DNA of 64,000 bases from Lysobacter sp. cf310. GTDB lineage: Bacteria > Pseudomonadota > Gammaproteobacteria > Xanthomonadales > Xanthomonadaceae. The stretch is taken from positions 62,001 through 126,000 of the forward strand of contig NZ_FOSS01000006.1 in assembly GCF_900114355.1 (NCBI RefSeq), in the 5' to 3' direction. Positions 57,879 through 64,000 of the stretch are shown here, in pieces. The notes beneath the pieces were generated by a model, which saw only the letters and a program-made list of their open reading frames with translations, was not told where the DNA came from and did no database searches. A program made the translations under genes and the position numbers. How positions within the stretch are numbered: position 1 is the stretch's first letter; each line of letters opens with the position of its first letter.

Positions 57879-58153
57879 GGGTAACGGTGGCGGTGGCCAC
57901 CACAGTCGGGATTGGAGCGCGCGGCCGTCGCGTTGCCGTTTGCTCGTCGTCTTCGCGAAGGCGGGGGAGGGCGCTCGCTGCGAGCCGCTGGTTCGCGCTC
58001 GGCCTGCAAGGAGTTACTTCAGCGCCATCCGGATACGGCGCGACTTGCCGCCCCGGCCCGAGCGCGTGGCGCTCGGGCGTTCGCGAATGCGCGAGCCCAT
58101 GGCTGGCAAGCGCATCCGCTCACTCCGCCTGCGAGGGGCGAGGCAATGGCAAA

Positions 58154-58174
58154 GCCGTGCGCCGCGCGCACGGC
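58154..58174 (-). terminator. Terminator-like hairpin after the 58182 gene
   Basis: GCCGTGCGC/GCGCACGGC with a three-base loop, then CTTTGCC on the minus strand, seven bases after the stop. Stem bases differ from the partner at 57222 while pairing is kept. Confidence 0.55.
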
Positions 58175-58181
58175 CATGGCG

Positions 58182-58676
58182 TCACTTGGTGCGCTGGACC
58201 TTGGCGCGGGCGTTGTAGCCCTGCACCGACAGATACCAGACGTTGCCGATCAGGCCCGGATTGATCTTCACTTCCGGATTGCTGAGCTTCACGCCGGCCA
58301 GCGTGGCGTCGTCGGACTGCTGCCAGACCTGGCCGTTGTCGAGCGTGTACTGGCGGCCGCGGCCGAAACCGCGGAACTCGCCGCTGATGCGCGAGACGAT
58401 CGGTTCGCTGGAGCCGCCGAAGTTGAAGAAACCGCGGTGTTCGGTCTCGATCACTTCCTTGGCGCTCTTGGCGGCTTTGGCGCTCTCGTCGCCGATCTTG
58501 CGGTTGAGCCAGTCGTTGAGGCGGGCCAGCTCCTCCGCGCTGAGCTTGTCCAGGCCCGCGGCCTTGAACTGCTCGGGCGTCATCTCCTGTTGGATCGGCG
58601 GCAGCGATTGGGCGAAAACGGCCAGCGGTGCCAGCGCGAGCAGGGTGGCGACGATCAGCGGACGGGTGCGGAGCAT
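58182..58676 (-). CDS. Small secreted protein of unknown function (paralog 2)
   Basis: 164 residues; signal peptide 1-22 (LAPLAVFAQ). MTPEQFKAAGLDKLSAEELARLNDWL matches the helix of paralog 1; the C-terminus ends RAKVQRTK. The middle (ISGEFRGFGRGRQYTLDNGQVWQQSDD) suggests a beta-rich domain. A TACACT hexamer at 58705-58710 and a GAGGAA site fit the start. Confidence 0.72.
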   Translation of the reverse strand: MLRTRPLIVATLLALAPLAVFAQSLPPIQQEMTPEQFKAAGLDKLSAEELARLNDWLNRKIGDESAKAAKSAKEVIETEHRGFFNFGGSSEPIVSRISGEFRGFGRGRQYTLDNGQVWQQSDDATLAGVKLSNPEVKINPGLIGNVWYLSVQGYNARAKVQRTK

Positions 58677-58704
58677 GTGCTGTTCCTCGGGTCGGTTGGC
58701 GGCT

Positions 58705-58710
58705 AGTGTA
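58705..58710 (-). promoter_or_regulatory. Candidate -10 box of the 58182 gene
   Basis: TACACT on the minus strand, 28 bases before the ATG, with a GAGGAA ribosome site in between. Confidence 0.4.
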
Positions 58711-58752
58711 GACGCTCCCCCAAACCGCTTCGATCCCGATACGCAATCCGCG

Positions 58753-60933
58753 ATGAACGCATCGCCTTCCGCCCCCACTCCGGTCCAGACCGCGCTCGCG
58801 CACGCCTCGGCGGCGGCGATCGCCGGTCCGCTGCGGCAGCGCCTGGAGCAGGCCGCGCAGGACCCGGCCGCCACGCGCGACGCGCTGGACGCGCCGCCGG
58901 TGGTGGCGGCCACCCTGGACGCACTGGGCCTGCTCGGCGCCGACGGCGACACCGTCGCGGCCGCGCTGCTGCATGCCTATCCGGGCTTGGCGGCGGCGTT
59001 GGGCGCGGCCTTGGACAAGCAATTCCCGGCAGTGGCCGCGTTGCTGGACGGCCAGCGCGCCGCCGCCCAGGTCTGGACCCTGCACGCCGAGCACGGCGCG
59101 CGCTCCGGCCACGAAGGCCTGCGCCGCTTGCTGCTGGCGATCGTGCGCGACCTGCGGGTGGTACCGATCCTGCTGGCGCGCCAGCTCGCGCGCATGCGCA
59201 ACGCCGACGCCCTGGCGCCGGACGCGCGCCGCGAACTGGCCGCGCTGACCCGCGACATCCACGCCCCGCTCGCCAACCGGCTCGGCATCTGGCAGCTGAA
59301 ATGGGAACTGGAGGACCTGGCGTTCCGTTACCTGGAACCGCAGACCTACCAGAAGATCGCGCGCCTGCTCGACGAGAAGCGCGGCGACCGCGAGCGCTAC
59401 ATCGAACAGGTCAAGCGCACCCTGCGCGGGGCCTTGGCCGCGGCCGGCCTGCAGGGCGCGGAGGTCGCCGGCCGGCCCAAGCACATCTACAGCATCTGGA
59501 AGAAGATGCAGCGCAAGGACGTGCCGATCGGCGAGCTCTACGACCTGCGCGCGGTGCGGGTGATGGTCGAGGATCTGGCCGCCTGCTACGCCGCGCTGGG
59601 CGTGGTCCACGCGCAATGGACGCCGATCCCCAGCGAGTTCGACGACTACATCGCCCGGCCCAAGCGCAACGATTACCGCTCGCTGCACACCGCCGTGGTC
59701 GGGCCGGAAGGCAAGACCCTGGAGGTGCAGATCCGCACCCACGACATGCACCGCCAGGCCGAGCTCGGCGTGGCCGCGCACTGGAAGTACAAGGAGGTCG
59801 GCAGCCAGGCCGCCGACGCCTCGTTCGACCGCAAGATCGCCTGGATGCGCAAGCTGCTCGACGCCCACGGCGAGGGCGGCCGCGACGGCGGCGACGCGAC
59901 CCTGGCCGGCGAACTCGACACCGAGCTGGTCGAGGATCGGGTTTATGTGCTCACGCCCAAGGGCGAGGTGATCGACCTGCCGACCGGGGCGACGCCGCTG
60001 GACTTCGCCTACCACGTCCACACCGAGGTCGGGCATCGCTGCCGCGGCGCCAAGGTCGACGGCCGCATCGTGCCGCTGGACCACAAGCTGCGCAGCGGCG
60101 ACCGCGTCGAGATCCTCACCGCCAAGACCGGCGAACCGCGCCGCGACTGGCTGGTCGCGGCCAACGGTTTTCTCGCCAGCGGACGTTCGCGCGACAAGGT
60201 CCGGGCCTGGTTCCACAAACTCGACCGCGCGCGCAACGAACAGGCCGGGCGCGAGCTGCTGGACAAGGAACTGCGCCGGCTCGGCCTGCTCGGCGCCGAC
60301 CTGGCACCCGCGCGCGAACGCTTCAATCTGAGCAACGACGCCGAGCTCTACGTGCAGGTGGCGCTGGGCGATCTCGGCCCGCATCAGGTCGGGCGCGCCC
60401 TGCACGAGCACGAACGCGCCGCCGCCGCGCCGCCGCCGGCGAGCGGAGTCACCACCCTGGCGCCGGCCCCGCGCCGGCGCCCCAGCAAGAGCACCGACTT
60501 CACCGTCGAAGGCGTCGGCAACCTGCTGGTGCAGCTGGCGCGCTGCTGCCAGCCGCTGCCGGGCGAGCCCATCGTCGGCTACCTCACCCGCGGCCGCGGC
60601 GTCAGCGTGCACCGACCCGGCTGCGCCGCGTTCGAGCGCCTGGCCGCGGGCCAGCCGCAGCGCGTGCTGCCGGTGGAGTGGGGGCGCAAGGGCAGCGGCT
60701 ACGAGACCGACATCGAAGTACTGGCGCTGGATCGCAAGTGGCTGCTCAAGGAAGTCACCAACCTGATCGCGCAAGGCAACGCCCATGTGGTCAGCATCCG
60801 CAGCGACGTCGAACGCAGCGGCGCGCGCGTGCGCCTGCGTCTGCGCCTGCGGGTGGCCGACTACGGCCAGCTCTCGACCCTGCTGGGCAAGCTGTCCTCG
60901 CTGCCCGGCGTGGAGCAGGCGCAGCGCTGCTGA
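58753..60933 (+). CDS. relA: GTP pyrophosphokinase RelA, synthetase-type
   Basis: 726 residues. N-terminal HD domain lacks the HDxxED hydrolase motif, so it is probably inactive, as in E. coli RelA. The synthetase domain has RPKHIYSIWKKMQRK, YDLRAVRVMV, EFDDYIARPKRNDYRSLHT and HWKYKE; then TGS (DRVYVLTPKGEVIDLP), a zinc-finger-like region with CCQPLPGEPIVGYLTRGRG, and a C-terminal ACT. Makes (p)ppGpp on amino-acid starvation. Divergent from paralog 2. Confidence 0.95.
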   Translation: MNASPSAPTPVQTALAHASAAAIAGPLRQRLEQAAQDPAATRDALDAPPVVAATLDALGLLGADGDTVAAALLHAYPGLAAALGAALDKQFPAVAALLDGQRAAAQVWTLHAEHGARSGHEGLRRLLLAIVRDLRVVPILLARQLARMRNADALAPDARRELAALTRDIHAPLANRLGIWQLKWELEDLAFRYLEPQTYQKIARLLDEKRGDRERYIEQVKRTLRGALAAAGLQGAEVAGRPKHIYSIWKKMQRKDVPIGELYDLRAVRVMVEDLAACYAALGVVHAQWTPIPSEFDDYIARPKRNDYRSLHTAVVGPEGKTLEVQIRTHDMHRQAELGVAAHWKYKEVGSQAADASFDRKIAWMRKLLDAHGEGGRDGGDATLAGELDTELVEDRVYVLTPKGEVIDLPTGATPLDFAYHVHTEVGHRCRGAKVDGRIVPLDHKLRSGDRVEILTAKTGEPRRDWLVAANGFLASGRSRDKVRAWFHKLDRARNEQAGRELLDKELRRLGLLGADLAPARERFNLSNDAELYVQVALGDLGPHQVGRALHEHERAAAAPPPASGVTTLAPAPRRRPSKSTDFTVEGVGNLLVQLARCCQPLPGEPIVGYLTRGRGVSVHRPGCAAFERLAAGQPQRVLPVEWGRKGSGYETDIEVLALDRKWLLKEVTNLIAQGNAHVVSIRSDVERSGARVRLRLRLRVADYGQLSTLLGKLSSLPGVEQAQRC

Positions 60934-61000
60934 GGCGTCTTCGGCGCCGCGCCATCCCGCGCCCGTCGCCACCGTCACTCAGACGCAGCCACGACGGGGC

Positions 61001-61012
61001 TATGCTTCGGCC
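61001..61012 (+). promoter_or_regulatory. Candidate -10 element giving a leaderless transcript
   Basis: TATGCT, then TCGGCC, then the GTG at 61013. Same layout as yheS, ruvB, queE and recQ. Confidence 0.4.
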
Positions 61013-62629
61013 GTGACGTCAGAACGCCCGCCCCGCAACGACCGCAACCCGCCCGCCGGCGCGCACGCGCCGGGTCCCGCGCCGACGCGGATCGAGCCCG
61101 AATTCGGGCGTTGGAACGAGCTGCGTTTCGATCGCCGCGAGCGCCCGCAGCGGCCGCCGGGCCCGCAGCCCTGGTTCGGCTGGGGCGCCGCCGGCGCGGT
61201 GATGCTGGTCCTGCTCGCGCTGGTGCTGCTGCGCCAGCCGCTGTCGGACCGGTTATGGCCGAATTCGCGCCTGCAGCAATTGCGCAGCGATGCCGCGCAG
61301 GCCCTGCGCGAAGGCCGATTGAGTTCCGCCGACGGCCGCGGCGCGCGCCAACTCTACGAGGCCGCGCTGGCCCTGGATCCGGACCGCGACGAAGCGCGCG
61401 CCGGCCTGACCCAGGTCGGCCAGGCCGCGCTGGCGCAGGCCGAACGCGCGATCGCGCAGCGCCGCTACGCCGACGCCCACGCCGCCCTCACCCTGGCCGC
61501 CGAGCTGGCGGTGCCGCGCGCCCAGGCCGAAGCGCTGGAGCGACGCCTGCGCGCGCGCGAAGCCGCCGACGCCGGCCTCGATCAGTTGCTGGCGCAGGCC
61601 GCCAGCGCGCGCGCGGCCGGCCACCTCGACGACGGCGAAAGCGCCGCGCTGCCGCTGTACCAGCGCGTGCTGGCGCTGCAGCCCGAGCGCGTCGAAGCCC
61701 TGGAGGGCCGCGAGGACACCCTGGCCGATCTGCTGCAGCAGGCGCGTCAGGCTCTGGCCCACGGCGATCTGCTGGCCGGCGCGGCGCGCATCCGCCGCGT
61801 CCAGGCCGCCGATCCCGGCCATAGCGAACTGCCCGACGCGCTGACCGACCTCGCGCGTCGCGCCGATGCCGGCCGCGGCGAGGCCGAGCGCGCGCTGCGC
61901 CGCGGTCGCCTGCCCGAAGCCGCCGCAGGCTATCGCGACCTGCTGACGGCGCTGCCCGAAGACGCCGCGGCCCAGCGCGGCCTGAGCGCGGTCGCGACGG
62001 CGTATGCGCAACGTAGCGAACGCCTGGCCGCGGATTTCCGCTTCGACGAAGCCGCTGCCGCCCTGCGCGAGGCCGACGCGATCGCGCCGGGGACGGCGGC
62101 GGTGAGCGAGGCGCGTCAGCACCTGGAACGCGCGCGCCAGTCGCGCAAGCGCCTGGGCGGCGAGCTGCCGGTCGCGCAGCGCCAGCAGCGTCTGCGCCGC
62201 CTGCTCGAGGAGGCCGCGGCCGCCGAGGCGCGCGGCGAACTGCTGGCGCCGCCCGGCGACAGCGCCTACGACAAGCTGCGCGCGGCGCAGGCGATCGCGC
62301 CGCAGGACCCCAAGGTGCGCGCCGCCGCGGGCCGTCTGCTGCCGGCGGCGCGCCGCTGTTTCGAGGACGAGCTGCGCGGCAACCGCCTCAGCCGCGCCGG
62401 AGAATGCCTGGACGCGCGCCGCGCGCTGGAAGGCGAGGGGGCGGCGCTGGGCGATGCGCGCCGGCGCTTGGCCCAGCGCTGGATCGCGGTCGGCGACGAG
62501 CGTCTGGGCGCGGGCGAGCTGCGCGCGGCGCAATCGGCGCTGGACGCGGCGCGCCGCTTGGACCCGGGGGCGCCGGGTCTGGACGACTTCGCCAGGCGCG
62601 TGCGCGCGGCTGCGCCTGGGGCGAACTGA
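61013..62629 (+). CDS. Alanine-rich single-span membrane protein with TPR-like repeats
   Basis: 538 residues. A hydrophilic, proline-rich start, one membrane helix (about 55-74), then about 430 residues of helical, Ala/Arg/Glu-rich repeats with TPR character (ARQLYEAALALDPDRDEARAGL, ALPLYQRVLALQPERVEALEG). Probably inner-membrane with a large domain outside or inside; partner unknown. The GTG start is inferred from the promoter spacing; no ATG or ribosome site supports another start, and a later start at 61201 would remove the membrane anchor. Confidence 0.6.
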   Translation: MTSERPPRNDRNPPAGAHAPGPAPTRIEPEFGRWNELRFDRRERPQRPPGPQPWFGWGAAGAVMLVLLALVLLRQPLSDRLWPNSRLQQLRSDAAQALREGRLSSADGRGARQLYEAALALDPDRDEARAGLTQVGQAALAQAERAIAQRRYADAHAALTLAAELAVPRAQAEALERRLRAREAADAGLDQLLAQAASARAAGHLDDGESAALPLYQRVLALQPERVEALEGREDTLADLLQQARQALAHGDLLAGAARIRRVQAADPGHSELPDALTDLARRADAGRGEAERALRRGRLPEAAAGYRDLLTALPEDAAAQRGLSAVATAYAQRSERLAADFRFDEAAAALREADAIAPGTAAVSEARQHLERARQSRKRLGGELPVAQRQQRLRRLLEEAAAAEARGELLAPPGDSAYDKLRAAQAIAPQDPKVRAAAGRLLPAARRCFEDELRGNRLSRAGECLDARRALEGEGAALGDARRRLAQRWIAVGDERLGAGELRAAQSALDAARRLDPGAPGLDDFARRVRAAAPGAN

Positions 62630-62718
62630 GGGCGGCGCGGCTTTGCTTTCGTCGGCTTGTCACGAAAGTCAAAGATTCCGCCTGCTGCGCACCCGGGCTA
62701 CCTTTTCTTGCTTCTGGC

Positions 62719-62915
62719 TCCCTCCTTTGAAAAAGGGTGAAACCGTGCGGCTTACGAACCGCAAGTTCGTGCACGGCTGAGCGCCGGCAGGCTCTTGCTC
62801 CTAGCTCCTCCTTTGGAAAAGGGTGAAGTCGCGCGGCTTACGAACCGCAGGTTCGTGCACGGCTGAACGCCAGCAGGCTCTTGCTCCTAGAGCTCCCTCC
62901 TTTGAAAAAGGAGGG
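62719..62915 (+). repeat. Copies of the CCCTCC hairpin and bulged hairpin, locus B
   Basis: Two tandem copies of the 14587-14620 type hairpin (62746-62779 and 62826-62859, the second with changes that break the outer stem), then a perfect CCCTCCTTT/AAAGGAGGG unit (62895-62915). Confidence 0.75.
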
Positions 62916-62995
62916 TTGGGGAGGATTTGCTTTTGCTTTGCTTTCGTCTTTTCTGACCGAAGGTCAAAGGCTTCCGCCTGCTGCGCATGCGGGTC

Positions 62996-63161
62996 ACTTT
63001 CTCTTGCTAGCCCAAGAGTCCGTCTGGATTCCCTTCGGTCAAAAGTAACCAAAGAGAAGGGCTAGCGTGACCAAACCTCCCCTGCGGGTTCGGGGCTGGC
63101 GCCGGGATTTTTCGAATGGACATCCTTGTCCATTCGAAAAACGGCGCGCGTCCTGCGCGCC
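62996..63161 (+). repeat. Structured repeat module, copy B
   Basis: Same order as copy A. GCTAGCCC/GGGCTAGC at 63006-63013 with 63059-63066; a 15-base palindrome with loop TCCT (63108-63122 with 63127-63141, core CGAATGGACA); GGCGCGC/GCGCGCC at 63143-63149 with 63155-63161. A 26-base insertion breaks the first inverted repeat. Two stem pairs of the palindrome differ from copy A in compensating fashion. Confidence 0.8.
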
Positions 63162-63217
63162 GCCCTTCGGGTCTACGGTTGGTCGGATGAGTGCGGGGCT
63201 TTTGGGCTTCAATGCCG

Positions 63218-63251
<34 letters not shown>

Positions 63252-63267
63252 GCGCGCTATGCCGGTC

Positions 63268-63300
63268 GTAGGATGTGGTGAGCCGTAGGCGAACCGCATC
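63268..63300. repeat. Short GTAGGATG-type inverted repeat
   Basis: GTAGGATGTGGT ... ACCGCATC; arms GATGTGGT and ACCGCATC pair with one G-T. It begins with GTAG like the REPs but has a different core. The following 140 bases (63301-63444) show nothing I recognise. Confidence 0.5.
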
Positions 63301-63444
63301 GTTCGCGCGGTGTGGCAGGGCGTCGGGAAATCGGCTTGCGATCTGGCCACGATCGCCGCAACGCGGCGGTGCGTGCGAGGCCGAGGCGTGTGTTCGGCTG
63401 TGCCCGGAGGAGAACGCTGTCGCTCGCTCCTCACTGCTCCAAAC

Positions 63445-64000
63445 TCACTCCTGCCTCAATAGCACCCTGCGCACCACGTCGCGCGCGGCGTCGAGCGAGA
63501 AATGCGTTTCGACGTTGCGCAGGCCGTTCTCCGACAGCCGCTGCCACAGCGCCGGGTCTCGGTACAGGCGCAGCACCGCTTGCGCGTAGCCGGCGGCGTC
63601 GTCGGCGACCAGGGCGTCTTCGCCGTCGCGCAGGTGCATGCCTTCGACCGCGCAGCGCGTGGCCACCACCGGCTGGCCATGGGCCATGCTCAGGTTGACC
63701 TTGCCCTTGACGCCGGCGCCGTAGCGCAGCGGCGCCACCGCGATGCGCGCGCCGTCCATGTACGGGTCCAGGTCGGGCACATGGCCGTGGATCTCGATGC
63801 CGGGCTGTGCCGCGAGCGCGGCGATCTCCGGCGGCGCGTCGGCGCCGATGCAGTGGAAGCGCAGCTCCGGCAGCTCGGCGCGGATCAGCGGGAACACCTC
63901 GGTCGCGAACCAGCGCACCGCGTCCACGTTCGGCGGATGGCGGAAGCCGCCGACGAAGACCAGATCGCGGCGCTGTTCGAACGGGCGGCCGGCGCCGGCG
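63445..64000 (-). CDS. Glycosyltransferase, group 1 family (5' truncated)
   Basis: C-terminal 185 codons; the start lies beyond the right edge, so the 63927 ATG is internal. Upstream residues (DLVFVGGFRHPPNVDAVRWF) are a classic GT-B C-domain entry, followed by VGADAP-like LRFHCIGADAPPEI, and VAPLRYGAGVKGKVNLSMAHGQPVVAT, a donor-nucleotide-binding region. Likely transfers a sugar in surface-polysaccharide or glycan synthesis. Substrate unknown. Confidence 0.88.
   Translation of the reverse strand, partial: AGAGRPFEQRRDLVFVGGFRHPPNVDAVRWFATEVFPLIRAELPELRFHCIGADAPPEIAALAAQPGIEIHGHVPDLDPYMDGARIAVAPLRYGAGVKGKVNLSMAHGQPVVATRCAVEGMHLRDGEDALVADDAAGYAQAVLRLYRDPALWQRLSENGLRNVETHFSLDAARDVVRRVLLRQE

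Larger units (their letters stand above)
57757..58181. other. 425-base region between the two paralogs
   Basis: Holds the candidate Pho-box promoter (57845-57878) of the leftward gene, the terminator-like hairpin of the rightward paralog (58154-58174), and otherwise nothing I recognise in 57900-58130. Confidence 0.6.

Noticed and set aside
57873-57903. TTGACA as a -35 box for a rightward promoter
   Set aside because: No -10 at 16-19 bases and no gene on the plus strand; the same bases fit a Pho box on the minus strand better.
57757-57903. Longer start for the 57250 gene at 57903
   Set aside because: The candidate promoter lies inside the extension and the extra residues lack a signal peptide; 57756 gives a normal one.
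58753-60933. SpoT-type bifunctional enzyme
   Set aside because: The HD domain lacks the HDxxED hydrolase motif, and the acidic EFDDYI synthetase pattern is RelA-like.

Overview
The window is GC-rich DNA from a gammaproteobacterium of the Xanthomonadaceae, most likely a Lysobacter or close relative. Four things support this: the gene order fmdB-aspS-yebC-ruvCA-kup-ruvB-ybgC-tolQRAB-pal-cpoB-queE-queC-tRNA-Lys; very long antisense open frames caused by high GC; many GTAG-type REP elements; and hairpin-rich repeat modules between convergent genes. I see no insertion sequence, phage, CRISPR array or plasmid gene.

Layout. 1-8.8 kb: a tightly coupled late cobalamin operon (a 5'-truncated BtuM-like membrane protein, then cobO, cobB/cbiA, cobD/cbiB, cobC, cobQ, cobU, cobT, alpha-ribazole phosphatase, cobS), with almost every start codon overlapping or touching the previous stop. 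8.9-14.5 kb: an AraC-type regulator, YceH, a YbaL-like cation/proton antiporter and the ABC-F ATPase YheS. 14.5-15.3 kb: a hairpin repeat region between convergent genes. 15.3-21.1 kb: an NHL-propeller protein fused to an M23-like domain, a secreted protein whose frame runs without a stop into FmdB, and a triple-DUF3011 protein. 21.4-39.6 kb: the conserved housekeeping run, interrupted by GNAT, DUF4832, lipase and REP pairs. 39.7-50 kb: accessory enzymes and regulators (MBL hydrolase, NTF2-like, MocR, EstC-like hydrolase, LysR, GAP-family protein, proline iminopeptidase, unknown secreted and zinc-binding proteins). 50-64 kb: recQ, dps, hrpA, two tandem paralogous small secreted proteins, relA, an alanine-rich membrane protein, a second copy of the 14.5 kb repeat module, and a glycosyltransferase cut by the window end.

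How the genes work together. The cob operon amidates the corrin, attaches aminopropanol, builds the nucleotide loop and adenosylates cobalt; no corrin-ring genes are present here, so ring precursors must come from elsewhere in the genome or from uptake. The tol-pal block maintains the envelope during division. The ruv genes and recQ act in recombination. QueE and QueC make 7-deazaguanine precursors for queuosine. RelA and Dps serve stress responses.

The most unusual signals are these. (i) A structured repeat module occurs twice, at 14993-15135 and 62996-63161, both times between convergent genes, and the two copies of its main palindrome differ by paired changes that keep base pairing but alter the small open frame through it. 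(ii) Five genes share the same layout of a TAnnnT-like hexamer, six bases and a start codon, which suggests leaderless transcripts. (iii) A Pho-box-like direct repeat lies upstream of a pair of unknown secreted paralogs. (iv) A secreted protein and FmdB share one uninterrupted frame.
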